From Cyanobacteria bacterium SIG28 (GTDB lineage: Bacteria; Cyanobacteriota; Vampirovibrionia; Gastranaerophilales; Gastranaerophilaceae), in the NCBI GenBank assembly GCA_015152525.1, contig SUTU01000016.1, positions 1 to 51,386 of the forward strand: a stretch of DNA of 51,386 bases. The letters run 5' to 3'. The first letter of the stretch is position 1; every line of letters begins with the position of its first letter. This document shows positions 1 through 7,205 of the stretch, piece by piece. Both the position numbers and the translations under genes were made by a program. The notes under the pieces are model-generated. The model was not told the origin of the DNA and ran no database searches. It saw nothing but the letters and a program-made list of their open reading frames with translations.

Positions 1-1
1 A

Positions 2-427
2 CTAGAACTAATATCTGGGGATTTACCCTTTACCAATGAATACCAAACAAAGCCTGTTGACTTGGCTTTTTGGGATGGTGATGAATTAAATATTATGGAA
101 ATTAAAGCGGGTGGTAATCTTGATAGTAGTAATGCACCATCAAATGCTAAAAAGCTTTTAACTATTTATACAGGTTTGAACTATAGAAAAACAAAACCTT
201 ATTTTGCAACTATTTATCATAAAGATGGTGAAGGCAGAACTTGGTCAGGTTCGATTAAAAAATATCTGCAATATCCTCATATGTTCTTGGTTGGCTCTGC
301 TTTTTGGAATAAAATTTTACCAGAAGGCATTGATTTTAATGAATTCACAAGAATATATAATGAAGCAATCAATCAAATCAATTTGAACGAACGATTAAAT
401 GATATGATTAGAAGTTGTTCTGATTAA
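2..427 (+). CDS. Type II restriction endonuclease, C-terminal part (5' end outside window)
   Basis: The frame is open from the left edge of the window, so this is the C-terminal ~141 residues of a longer protein. A PD-(D/E)xK nuclease core is visible: D20 in the stretch KPVDLAFW, then E33-I-K35 in MEIKAGGNLD, twelve residues later. A K/GG/LD context after the ExK is typical of type II restriction enzymes; it resembles the TdeIII family from memory, but the recognition site cannot be read from sequence. It converges on, and overlaps by 33 bp, a DNA methyltransferase gene on the other strand, the usual pairing of a restriction-modification system. The only internal start-like codon near the beginning (TTG at 62) lies after the catalytic Asp and is not the true start. 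Restriction role is confident, family is tentative. Confidence 0.72.
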   Translation, partial: LELISGDLPFTNEYQTKPVDLAFWDGDELNIMEIKAGGNLDSSNAPSNAKKLLTIYTGLNYRKTKPYFATIYHKDGEGRTWSGSIKKYLQYPHMFLVGSAFWNKILPEGIDFNEFTRIYNEAINQINLNERLNDMIRSCSD

Positions 428-1129
428 TTTTTGTTCATACGCTTTAAATCTTCTAATTGTTGCATCAAAATATTCTTTGTCTAATTCCATACCAATAAAA
501 TTACGATTTAGGTTTTGAGCAGCAATACCTGTTGAACCCACTCCCATAAATGGATCAAGAATCGTATCACCTTCATTTGATGCAATTTTAATAATTTTTT
601 CTAATAATTTTACAGGTTTTTGTGCAGGATGTTTGGGATACTTCAAACGTTCCGGTTGCATGCAAATTGGAGTTTCAAAAAAGTTGTGCATTTCTTTTTG
701 ATTAGAAAAATTCCAATTATGACCTTTATTCCACATGCAAACTATTAATTCACAACTATTTAAAAAACCATTCTTGTAAATTTTAGGAGCAGGATTTGTT
801 TTATGCCATACTGCGAACTGAAATGTATCAAATTCGCTGTCAAACGCTTCATGCCATTTGCCAATTTGATTATATGTGGTAAATGCGAAAATATTGCCTT
901 TGGGCTTGATAATTCTTTTAAAATTTTCTAAAAGGTCTTTGGGTTCAATTTCAGTCTTATCCCAATCTGCTAAATCGTTATTTAATGCAGAACGTCCTGG
1001 TAAATCGATATTTCCTGTTGAATATTTTGCAATATTGTAAGGTGGATCTGTTAATATTAAATCAATGGATTTATCAGGAATATCATTTAATAATTTAAAG
1101 CAGTCTCCATATCTTAAATCGTATGCCAT
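395..1129 (-). CDS. DNA methyltransferase (N6-adenine/N4-cytosine, beta-type order)
   Basis: A 244-aa SAM-dependent DNA methyltransferase. The catalytic motif TDPPYN lies near the N-terminus (~residue 28-33) and the SAM-binding motif DPFMGVGSTG near the C-terminus (~192-201), the order that defines the beta group of amino-methyltransferases. The length fits a stand-alone modification enzyme without a separate large recognition domain. It is expected to protect host DNA from the convergent restriction endonuclease, with which it overlaps at the 3' end. The start ATG at 1129 has a strong AAAGGAG ribosome site. Target base and sequence cannot be decided by reading. Confidence 0.9.
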   Translation of the reverse strand: MAYDLRYGDCFKLLNDIPDKSIDLILTDPPYNIAKYSTGNIDLPGRSALNNDLADWDKTEIEPKDLLENFKRIIKPKGNIFAFTTYNQIGKWHEAFDSEFDTFQFAVWHKTNPAPKIYKNGFLNSCELIVCMWNKGHNWNFSNQKEMHNFFETPICMQPERLKYPKHPAQKPVKLLEKIIKIASNEGDTILDPFMGVGSTGIAAQNLNRNFIGMELDKEYFDATIRRFKAYEQKLIRTTSNHII

Positions 1130-1233
1130 AATTTCTCCTTTTTTTCATGATAACTTAAACAAGTTTAAAAATCCTTGTTTGTGTTTATTTGTGTAGCAAG
1201 CGATTTAGCAAAATACATTTCAAAAATGTATTT

Positions 1234-1872
1234 TTATTCGGTTAAAAATTTTATGAATAAACTAACTGCCAAAGCTTCTATTTTATTTTCTCGTTTTTTA
1301 TCTGGATTGGTTTCAAAATGATTTTGTATTTTATAAAATACATCAAGAACATAATCTAAATCTTTTAATGGATTAGCAGGTTTGTCGTTATTAAGAATTT
1401 TATCTAATCCCTTTAAAACAGTAATATAATTTTCATATTTTTCTGTGTCAATATCAAATATAATGTTTGCCATAGCCAATCCGTAACCAATGGCATCTAG
1501 TAAATTAGATACATTTAGTGCTTGTTCATTTGTTTGATACAAAATATCTGTTTTAAAATAAATATTTCTTGAATATAAAGAATTAATTGCATTAAATGAA
1601 ACTGCATAATTATTTTGGTTTTGTATTTTCTGCCATAACGCTTCACAAAAAGCTTGCAAGTTTTGATTTATTTCGTGTGGCAATAAATTATCTATATGGG
1701 TGGTACCTTGCAAATCATAATCTGAACGCATTTTATTTGTTGCATACTCATAATCAATTTGGCTACAAAAACTTTTAATTTCCAATAATACTGCTTTTTT
1801 ATTTTGATTACTCTCATATGTTAATGCGTATAAGCCTTTATTTAATAAATTGTAGTATATTTCTTTATTCAT
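1234..1872 (-). CDS. Hypothetical protein, 212 aa, next to the restriction-modification pair
   Basis: Not recognised. A soluble, mixed alpha-helical protein with no signal peptide, membrane segment or metal-binding cluster. It is Asn/Lys/Tyr-rich like its neighbours, so no compositional sign of recent transfer. A GAGG ribosome site precedes the ATG at 1872. It lies on the same strand as, and upstream of, the methyltransferase with a 104-nt gap, so the two may be co-transcribed. The gap holds an AT-only hairpin (arms 1210-1220 and 1224-1234) that could weaken read-through. Location inside a restriction-modification/HEPN neighbourhood suggests a defence-related role, but nothing in the protein itself shows it. 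Confidence 0.65.
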   Translation of the reverse strand: MNKEIYYNLLNKGLYALTYESNQNKKAVLLEIKSFCSQIDYEYATNKMRSDYDLQGTTHIDNLLPHEINQNLQAFCEALWQKIQNQNNYAVSFNAINSLYSRNIYFKTDILYQTNEQALNVSNLLDAIGYGLAMANIIFDIDTEKYENYITVLKGLDKILNNDKPANPLKDLDYVLDVFYKIQNHFETNPDKKRENKIEALAVSLFIKFLTE

Positions 1873-1995
1873 AATTTACCTCTTTATTTTTTATTATATC
1901 ATATCGCATCTAGATATTTTGTTTATATATGTCATTTCAACTTGACTTCCAACTGCTTGCAAGTGATGAATAGCACAACCCAAAGGAGGTTGTGT

Positions 1996-2214
1996 ATGGG
2001 AGAAAGATTTGTTATCAAAAGAAAAGATTTTAAAAAGTTAGAACGATATGCTGAAAATATCTACAACACAGCAGTTGTTATTGATTATTTTTGTTCATCA
2101 CAAAAGGAATATGAAGAACTTTATAACCTAGCACCTGTTGTTAAAAACTTACGTCGTGATGCAGACCAAGTTAATGCGTTTTTTATAAATTATTCTGAAA
2201 GTATTTACGAATAA
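1996..2214 (+). CDS. Small helical hypothetical protein, 72 aa
   Basis: Starts at the ATG at 1996, chosen because AAAGGAGG (1982-1989) sits 6 nt upstream; the longer frame from 1942 has no ribosome site. The product begins MGERFVIKRKDFKKLER and is predicted to be nearly all helix, with a basic first third and a Tyr/Asp/Glu-rich rest. No known motif. It ends 38 nt before the HEPN-motif gene, but that gene has its own promoter-like box, so the two need not form an operon. Confidence 0.6.
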   Translation: MGERFVIKRKDFKKLERYAENIYNTAVVIDYFCSSQKEYEELYNLAPVVKNLRRDADQVNAFFINYSESIYE

Positions 2215-2240
2215 ATATTTAGCTTTCATTTTTTATTAAT

Positions 2241-2252
2241 TATAATATTTAT
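2241..2252 (+). promoter_or_regulatory. -10 box placed for a leaderless mRNA (HEPN gene)
   Basis: A consensus TATAAT (2241-2246) is followed by exactly 6 nt and then the ATG at 2253. There is no Shine-Dalgarno sequence. Transcription from this box would start on or next to the A of the start codon. Confidence 0.6.
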
Positions 2253-2828
2253 ATGGATAAAACAAGAATAAAACCAAATAAATCAGAACTTAAATTTTTA
2301 AAATTAGCATATACGAGATTTTATGATTTATATGAAATAATTACGCATGATGATTTTTTTGAAACAGACAAGGAAATAAGATTTTTTTACATAAATAACA
2401 TTGTTTCTGTATATTCAGAATTACTTTCTTATGAGCCAATTCAATACATAATAGAATTAATAAAACATAAAAGACCACCTATGGAAACCGAAATTAGTAG
2501 TGAACTTTTAAAATTCATTAGAAATATTCTAGTTCACTTCCCACTATTTTCTTGTTGGGATGATGTATGGATAAATTCCGACATTGTGCAATGGGCAAAA
2601 AAAGATGGTTTTATAAATAAATTTTTAAGTAAATACGCTGGGCACAATGAAATAAAATACAGAATGTGGATTCCAAGCAAGAAAAAAATGATTTATGTTG
2701 ATATAAATTTCCCTAAAGAATATAAAAACAATAAAATTTACTTAAAAGATATTGTAAATGAAAAACAAGGTGTAATTTTTTTGTGTGGGTTAATGAAAAA
2801 TATATTAGATACTCAACTTGAAAAGTAA
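2253..2828 (+). CDS. HEPN-motif protein (putative RNase, defence or toxin type)
   Basis: 191 aa, helical. The sequence has R90-N91-I-L-V-H95, an exact match to the R-[NDHQ]-x3-H signature of HEPN ribonucleases, followed by a Phe/Pro/Trp-rich stretch (FPLFSCWDDVW). It somewhat resembles the HEPN family named after pEK499 p136, from memory only. HEPN proteins commonly cut RNA and act as toxins, abortive-infection effectors or partners of nucleotidyltransferase antitoxins; no nucleotidyltransferase gene is visible next door. The gene sits ~1.1 kb from the restriction-modification pair. Translation probably begins without a leader because TATAAT ends 6 nt before the ATG. The motif is seen directly; the activity is inferred. 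Confidence 0.5.
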   Translation: MDKTRIKPNKSELKFLKLAYTRFYDLYEIITHDDFFETDKEIRFFYINNIVSVYSELLSYEPIQYIIELIKHKRPPMETEISSELLKFIRNILVHFPLFSCWDDVWINSDIVQWAKKDGFINKFLSKYAGHNEIKYRMWIPSKKKMIYVDINFPKEYKNNKIYLKDIVNEKQGVIFLCGLMKNILDTQLEK

Positions 2829-3012
2829 ACATTTTAATTAAAAAGCCAATAGCATTGATTAATAAAAATTGCTTTTAAATTACATTCAATAAATTACATC
2901 GGTGGAATAATTATTCCTAAATTTGCTTAATTTCGTAATTTTTACAAAATTAGGTTCAAAGTCTTTCTGCAACTTATTTTAAGCCGAAATTACCCAAATG
3001 TAATTAAAGCAC

Positions 3013-3039
3013 AATAAATTACATTTTATGTAATTTATT
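3013..3039. repeat. Perfect AT-rich inverted repeat
   Basis: AATAAATTACAT (3013-3024), a TTT loop and its exact reverse complement ATGTAATTTATT (3028-3039). Single copies of the same 12-mer or its complement occur near 2886, 3119 and 3310. Function unknown; the spacing is too irregular for plasmid iterons. Confidence 0.55.
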
Positions 3040-3403
3040 CAAAACTTCCCTCAAAGTCGGAAGCACATATCACAAGTGGGAAGTAACCCCTTCCCTCAAA
3101 AGTGGGAAGATGTAATCAATGTAATTTATTAACAAAACTTCATGAAATACATATAACCCAATAACCAACGGACATTTTGGCACTTTTTATCCTCAAATCC
3201 ACCCCAAGCGAAGTACGCAAAAGCGACAGAAAGGATACAATTACATTGTCTCAAAAATTTTGAGGGAAGTAAGCTGATATTCAAACACCAAGCGAGTTAC
3301 ACCCCAATAAAATAAATTACATTTTTTTGAAAATGTCCTGTCTGCCTATAGACATCTTAATATTTACGGAAATATATGTATTTTTTTGTCCATTGTATTT
3401 TAA

Positions 3404-3533
3404 TGTCCGTTTTGGTTGGAAGTGTTTTCCGTCATTGCGAGGGCAAAAGTCCGAAACAAGCTAGCTCGTGCCGACTTTAAACTGTCGGAAGTTTAGAAAT
3501 CCAAACTGGACGAAAACGGTCTTTTGATGGACT
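3404..3533. repeat. Composite repeat unit A, copy 1
   Basis: Begins TGTCCGTTTTGGTTGGAAGT (3404-3423) and ends in the CTGGACGAAAACGG region, an imperfect inverted counterpart of the beginning, and runs into CGGTCTTTTGATGGACT (3517-3533). The cargo between includes a GTCATTGCGAGGGC word. Related units start at 4131, 5169 and 6844. Confidence 0.55.
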
Positions 3534-3642
3534 TTGTTTTCCAATGTTCCTCCCCAAAGGGGGAGGTTAGGTGGGGTGCAATACAAAATCGTTCCCCCTC
3601 TAACTCCCCCCCACTGGGGGAGAATGTCCTTAGCTTATTTAA

Positions 3643-3684
3643 ATTTGAGCCAAGTCCGTAAAAAGTCCAATTTGGGAATTTTGA
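3643..3684. repeat. 42-bp repeat, copy 1
   Basis: A 42-bp word containing AAGTCCGTAAAAAGTCC is identical base for base to positions 5351-5392. A third copy with about four differences lies at 7131-7171. It forms the right-hand end of the composite repeat units. Confidence 0.75.
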
Positions 3685-3744
3685 CTATTAATGTAAAAAT
3701 CTTTTTATATTATAATTATCCTATATTAAAAAGGGTGGTGTATT

Positions 3745-4050
3745 ATGAAAATAAATCCTATTCAACAAAATAATAATCAAAATTTCAAAGGTAAAATTAA
3801 ACTAATTAATTTAAAGAATGACTTATTTAAAGAAGATTATAATAAACTAGTAGAATTAAATACTAGAATTTTAAAAGAGCAATATGACATTACACTTATT
3901 AAAAATTCTTTTGGGCAGTTTATAACTAAAATAAATCATGATAATTCTAATAGTATAGAATTAAAGCCTTTATCTTTTCAACATTATAATCAAACAATAC
4001 CAGAATTTATTGAAAGTTTAATGAATTTAATTGATTTAAAGAAGCAATAA
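3745..4050 (+). CDS. Small lineage-type protein with NFKG N-terminal tag, 101 aa
   Basis: Starts at 3745 behind a GGTGG-type ribosome site. The N-terminus reads MKINPIQQNNNQNFKGK: Met, an Ile/Asn stretch, then the tetrapeptide NFKG. Similar tags occur in two other proteins of this region (SFSG at 4346-4918, NFG at 7601-8278), and I associate this signature with Gastranaerophilales proteins from memory. The rest is a basic, Asn/Leu/Ile-rich soluble domain without recognised motifs or membrane segments. It stands alone between repeat units. Function unknown. Confidence 0.6.
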   Translation: MKINPIQQNNNQNFKGKIKLINLKNDLFKEDYNKLVELNTRILKEQYDITLIKNSFGQFITKINHDNSNSIELKPLSFQHYNQTIPEFIESLMNLIDLKKQ

Positions 4051-4060
4051 AATTTTTATT

Positions 4061-4098
4061 TTATCAAACTCACTGTTCTTTCTTCTCAAATTGAGTGT
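4061..4098. repeat. Leader-type repeat, copy 1
   Basis: The word TTATCAAACTCACTGTTCTT plus a CTTCTCAAATTGAGTGT tail. Similar copies are at 5047-5081, 5117-5160 and 6793-6836. In three of the four places (here, 5117, 6793) it precedes a TGTCCGTTTTG unit by a few dozen bases, so the two move or persist together. Confidence 0.6.
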
Positions 4099-4130
4099 CA
4101 AAACACAACATTTAAATTTCTGTATTTTAT

Positions 4131-4231
4131 TGTCCGTTTTGCTCGGAAGTCAAATTTTGTAAGTTGGGCATACTTGCCCAACAACACTAAATCTTAGCGG
4201 TCGGAAGTTTAGAATTTCAAACCGGACGAAA
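4131..4231. repeat. Composite repeat unit A, copy 2, with REP palindrome
   Basis: Starts TGTCCGTTTTGCTCGGAAGT (4131-4150), carries the palindrome at 4163-4182 and ends in CCGGACGAAAAGGGACTTTT. The first 20 bases are identical to 5169-5188. Confidence 0.65.
4163..4182. repeat. REP-like palindrome, copy 1
   Basis: GTTGGGCA, TACT loop, TGCCCAAC: a perfect 8-bp stem. The same hairpin occurs at 5201-5220 and, with one base changed in the loop, at 6211-6230 and, inverted, 6509-6528. Confidence 0.8.
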
Positions 4232-4345
4232 AGGGACTTTTCTTGCACTTTTTTGCACACTTTTGCATTAACCTTGCACAAAATTGCACTGTTTTTGCAC
4301 AGATTTCACAAAATGTGTCGGGTTTAAACTCACCTATAAGTTGCA

Positions 4346-4918
4346 TTATTTTTGCATCATTTCTCTAGCAAGTTGTATATTTTTATTTAATTTATCTATA
4401 TCTTTATAATTTTTAGAAATAGCTGCTTTAGCAGATTCATTTATAGCATCGATAAATATAAGCCAATTCCTCTTTATTTCCATATTTTCATCTTCAAACG
4501 GCTCTAGACGCTCCTCACTATCATTAAATGCTTCAAATCGTGCTTGTAAAAAAGCCAATGCATCTTTTGCAAATTGTGAATACTCATCATTGACAGAATG
4601 TTTATCAAGAATACGATTTATACGTTCTACTTCTGTTTGAAAGAATTCTATTCTCCCTAGATGGTTCATATATTCGCCTGCAATCATTTTCATACTACTA
4701 TCTATAGAATCATTTTTTCTATTAAACAAGCCTAAAAATAATGCAAGAGGTACTAATAAAGGGAGTAATAAAATTTCTGCCAACCCCTTAGCACACTCTT
4801 TTGCTTGTTGGTTTTTGATAGCAGGCTTAACACCAGAAAAAGAAACATTTTGTTTAATTCTATGTATATTGTTTTGTTTATAATTTGAATTATTATAATT
4901 TACACTAGAAATATTCAT
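4346..4918 (-). CDS. Lineage-type protein with SFSG N-terminal tag and membrane segment, 190 aa
   Basis: The N-terminus is Asn/Tyr-rich (MNISSVNYNNSNYKQNN) and leads to NVSFSG at about residues 24-29, the same kind of tag as the 3745 protein. A strongly hydrophobic Leu/Pro stretch at about 47-66 (LAEILLLPLLVPLALFLGLF) should span or insert in a membrane; the remaining ~120 residues are charged and helical, possibly coiled coil. AGGAG lies 8 nt before the ATG at 4918. Upstream sequence has two TTTGTAAC words. Function unknown. Confidence 0.65.
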   Translation of the reverse strand: MNISSVNYNNSNYKQNNIHRIKQNVSFSGVKPAIKNQQAKECAKGLAEILLLPLLVPLALFLGLFNRKNDSIDSSMKMIAGEYMNHLGRIEFFQTEVERINRILDKHSVNDEYSQFAKDALAFLQARFEAFNDSEERLEPFEDENMEIKRNWLIFIDAINESAKAAISKNYKDIDKLNKNIQLAREMMQK

Positions 4919-5088
4919 CTACACACTCCTAAATAAGACTTTTTATACATACTATAAAACAATACAAACAAATTAATTGACTATTTTTTTTTATTCGTTA
5001 CAAATTGTTACAAATAGCTTGTAGATTGAGATAAAACAAACAAAAGTTATCAAACCAACTGTATTTTCTTCTCAAATCGAGCAGGTAG

Positions 5089-5108
5089 GGTGCATCGTTT
5101 GATGCACC
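5089..5108 (-). repeat. GGTGC-type hairpin repeat, variant stem
   Basis: GGTGCATC, GTTT loop, GATGCACC, flanked on the plus strand by GTAG. Read on the minus strand it ends GATGCACCCTAC, matching the ACGCACCCTAC end of the copies at 5402 and 7471, while both stem arms differ from those copies together. Confidence 0.65.
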
Positions 5109-5116
5109 AACAAAAA

Positions 5117-5220
5117 TTATCAACTCAACTGTTCTTTCTTCTCACATCGAGTGTTAAAATACATTTATTGTCCGTTTTGCTCGGAAGTGTATTTTTGTAA
5201 GTTGGGCATACTTGCCCAAC
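5117..5220. repeat. Leader-type repeat plus unit A, copy 3, with REP palindrome
   Basis: Leader word (5117-5160), TGTCCGTTTTGCTCGGAAGT (5169-5188) and the palindrome (5201-5220) in the same order as at 4061-4182. The ~35 bases around the palindrome are almost identical to those at 4159-4195. A frame called here (5154-5378, minus) is only repeat sequence. Confidence 0.7.
5201..5220. repeat. REP-like palindrome, copy 2
   Basis: Identical to 4163-4182, including the TACT loop. Confidence 0.8.
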
Positions 5221-5350
5221 AACACTAAATCATGGCGATTGGAAGTGAGTTGAAAATCAAAATTCAAATTACTCCAAAAGTAACATTTGTTACTCACTAG
5301 ATTCCATATCACCCCATCCGCCTTTGACACCTTCCCCCTACAGGGAAGGG

Positions 5351-5392
5351 ATTTGAGCCAAGTCCGTAAAAAGTCCAATTTGGGAATTTTGA
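5351..5392. repeat. 42-bp repeat, copy 2
   Basis: Identical to 3643-3684 over all 42 bases and directly followed by a GGTGCGT hairpin (5402-5419). Confidence 0.75.
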
Positions 5393-5401
5393 TTTTAAAA
5401 A

Positions 5402-5419
5402 GGTGCGTATAAACGCACC
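5402..5419. repeat. GGTGCGT hairpin repeat
   Basis: GGTGCGT, ATAA loop, ACGCACC, then CTAC. An identical hairpin with the same loop lies at 7471-7488, and a decayed copy at 7181-7205. Confidence 0.7.
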
Positions 5420-5605
5420 CTACTGTTTTAACTAATAAAAATTATATCTATTATTACAAAATGTAACTTTTTTTAAAAATTTAGGCAATTATAAATCTTC
5501 ATCAGATTTAATAGGAATGTTAGTGATAGTTTTTAAGAAAGAATTATTAGTGAAAGTTGTAAGACATCAAGTATCACAAGTTAAAAAATATAAAGGAGTT
5601 TAGAA

Positions 5606-6037
5606 ATGGTAAATTTTGCAGATTGTGTGTCAAAAGTTCAATGCCGTAATTTAGTAACAAATACCCCAACAAAAAATGGTATAAAAACTGTATTAGAAAA
5701 GACCGTCTCTAATGGTAAAAGATTAGATAGCTTTAGCGAAACAATTAATGTTGCAGTACAAAATAGAGCAATGTTTTCAATGGGGGCAAAAGAAAAGAGT
5801 CAAAATTGGCTACAAAAATTTATTAAAAAAGGTCTATTGCCTAATGACAAACCTTTTGCTACCGAAATGCTAGATTCAAAATTTGAACCTTGTGGGATTC
5901 CTGTTGGAGTTAAAGAGATGATAGTAATCACCCCTGAGTATGCAAAGCCTTTACCAAGTGCTGAAATTATCAAAAAAGAATTACAAGAAACTTTGCAGCA
6001 AAACCCAAAAGCAAAAAATATATTACAAGGAAATTGA
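5606..6037 (+). CDS. Hypothetical protein, 143 aa
   Basis: Not recognised. AAAGGAG stands about 7 nt before the ATG at 5606, and the coding style matches its neighbours. The product is soluble with no signal peptide; it has three Cys (one each near the start and in FEPCGIP) and a C-terminal charged helix (SAEIIKKELQETLQQNPKAK). It sits alone, between the 5351-5419 repeats and the RAYT gene. A 250-nt upstream region contains a TTACAAAATGTAAC inverted word near 5454-5467, a possible operator. Confidence 0.6.
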   Translation: MVNFADCVSKVQCRNLVTNTPTKNGIKTVLEKTVSNGKRLDSFSETINVAVQNRAMFSMGAKEKSQNWLQKFIKKGLLPNDKPFATEMLDSKFEPCGIPVGVKEMIVITPEYAKPLPSAEIIKKELQETLQQNPKAKNILQGN

Positions 6038-6210
6038 CTAGAGGATAAAATTCAGTTAGAAGATCTGTCAAGAAGGTTTAATAATCTAAAAAAGTAGATT
6101 AAGTCTGCTCTTTTGCTTTAATTGATTAATATAGTTTACCAGAATAAATCTTTTTGCCATTTCTCATTATTGAAAATGTTTGGTAATTGTCAGTTTTTTC
6201 AGGTTTGTCG

Positions 6211-6230
6211 GTTGGGCATACCTGCCCAAC
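6211..6230. repeat. REP-like palindrome, copy 3, over the RAYT promoter
   Basis: GTTGGGCA, TACC loop, TGCCCAAC, preceded by TTGTCG. The -35 position of the promoter for the downstream transposase (6222-6227 for a 17-bp spacer) falls inside the right arm. Confidence 0.8.
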
Positions 6231-6241
6231 AATTAATTTTA

Positions 6242-6256
6242 TGCTAATATCAATTT
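6242..6256 (+). promoter_or_regulatory. Extended -10 box for leaderless RAYT mRNA
   Basis: TGC followed by TAATAT (6245-6250), then exactly 6 nt to the ATG at 6257, with no ribosome site. Confidence 0.55.
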
Positions 6257-6793
6257 ATGAATTATCGTAGAGCTTTTGTTCCTAATGGATATTTACATAT
6301 TATAATTACTTCTTATGATAGAAAACCAATATTTATTGAGAATATTGATATTTTAAGAACAGCTTTTAAAAACACAAAAACAATTTATGAATTTGAAATA
6401 ATCGCAATATGTGTATTGCCTAATCATATTCATTTAATATTACATCCAAACAATATTGAACAATATCCGCAAATTATTTCTTCTATAAAACATTATTTTT
6501 CAAGAAATGTTGGGCAGGTATGCCCAACCGACAATTTGAAGATTGGTTATAAGAATAAACGAGAGAAAGGAATCTTTCAAAGACGATATTGGGAACATAC
6601 TATCAGAGATGAAAACGAATTAAACAATCATATAAACTATATTCACTATAACCCTGTAAAGCATAAATTAGTTCAAAATGTCAAAGATTGGGAGTATTCT
6701 TCTTTTCATAAGTTTGTTGAAAATAATTTGTATGACAAAAATTGGGGTAATGTTAAAGAAATAGAAAACATTATTAACTTAGATTATGAATAA
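6257..6793 (+). CDS. REP-associated tyrosine transposase (RAYT, IS200/TnpA-like)
   Basis: 178 aa, full length for the family. The HUH nuclease motif is at H57-I-H59 in LPNHIHLILHP, and the family's Tyr motif is in NYIHYNPVKH (Y128 or Y131; Y128 is the better match). RAYTs are single-copy HUH enzymes that bind and cut REP palindromes and are thought to spread them. The matching palindrome lies just upstream (6211-6230), and another copy lies inside the coding sequence at 6509-6528. There it is read in frame as VGQVCPT (residues 85-91), in the variable loop between the HUH and Tyr motifs, so the protein stays open. All catalytic parts are present, so the enzyme may be active. Confidence 0.88.
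   Translation: MNYRRAFVPNGYLHIIITSYDRKPIFIENIDILRTAFKNTKTIYEFEIIAICVLPNHIHLILHPNNIEQYPQIISSIKHYFSRNVGQVCPTDNLKIGYKNKREKGIFQRRYWEHTIRDENELNNHINYIHYNPVKHKLVQNVKDWEYSSFHKFVENNLYDKNWGNVKEIENIINLDYE
6509..6528. repeat. REP-like palindrome, copy 4, inside the RAYT reading frame
   Basis: GTTGGGCA, GGTA loop, TGCCCAAC, followed by CGACAA. It is the reverse complement of 6205-6230 over 26 bases, so the homology extends beyond the stem and the copy is inverted relative to the upstream one. Confidence 0.85.
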
Positions 6794-6972
6794 TTCTCAA
6801 ACTCATTGTTCTTTTTTCTCAAATCAAATGTTAAAATATATTTTGTCTGTTTTGCGAAATCGGGCAAGGGCAATTTTTTAGGAGAAAGCTAGAACACTAG
6901 CGAGTTTAAGGGGTAGGAATTTCGCAAACTAGTTGCAAAACAAAACGGACGAAAACGGACTTTTAATGGACT
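6793..6972. repeat. Leader-type repeat plus unit A, copy 4
   Basis: Leader word at 6793-6836, TGTCTGTTTTGCG at 6844, and CAAAACGGACGAAAACGG near 6940-6958. CGGACTTTTAATGGACT (6956-6972) is a 17-bp imperfect inverted match (14 of 17) to AGTCCGTAAAAAGTCCT at 7140-7156, bounding a 201-bp cassette. Confidence 0.6.
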
Positions 6973-6991
6973 AAAAATTCTTAAATTTTGC

Positions 6992-7129
6992 TCGTCATCC
7001 TCGAGCTTTTTTCAACAAACTTACTAGTTATAAGTTATTACATCCTTAATTATATTTACCCCCGAGGGGATCTAGCTTATTGATAGCTTAAATCAGCTGG
7101 ATTCCCGAACCTTCGGTTCGAGAATGACA
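6992..7129. repeat. Two hairpin repeats of the GGAT...GATGACA family
   Basis: The clear copy is 7095-7129: flank GCTGG, arm ATTC-C-CGAACC, loop TTC, arm GGTTCG-A-GAAT, flank GACA. To its left an inverted, long-loop copy seems to run from GTCATCC (6994) to GGATCTAGC (7076); its pairing is weaker. The same family occurs at 43498-43695. Confidence 0.6.
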
Positions 7130-7130
7130 A

Positions 7131-7205
7131 AATGAGCTAAGTCCGTAAAAAGTCCTATTTGAGAATTTTGACATTAAAAAGGTGCGTATATGAACTACAC
7201 CCTAC
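7131..7205. repeat. 42-bp repeat copy 3 and decayed GGTGCGT hairpin
   Basis: A diverged copy of the 3643-3684 word (7131-7171), followed by GGTGCGTATATGAACTACAC (7181-7200), a GGTGCGT hairpin whose right arm has decayed. The order 42-bp word then hairpin is the same as at 5351-5419. Confidence 0.6.

Larger units (their letters stand above)
2829..3744. other. Gene-free, repeat-rich stretch
   Basis: No credible gene. It holds at least four copies of the 12-mer AATAAATTACAT in both orientations, two of them as a perfect inverted repeat (3013-3039), and several copies of a CTTCCCTCAAAGT-like word (near 3047, 3092, 3257). From 3404 on come the first composite repeat units described separately. 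Two C/G-rich hairpin words based on CCTCCCC and CCCCAC lie near 3549-3625. The open frame at 3534-3773 runs through these repeats and is not a gene. Confidence 0.6.

Noticed and set aside
3431-3445. Start of a GTCATTGCGAG-type hairpin repeat
   Set aside because: No pairing right arm was found, so it is at best a fragment.
3534-3773. Open frame of 79 codons on the plus strand
   Set aside because: It runs through C/G-rich hairpins and the 42-bp repeat and overlaps the real gene at 3745; no ribosome site.
5154-5378. Open frame of 74 codons on the minus strand
   Set aside because: Made of repeat units shared with 4131-4190 and 3643-3684.
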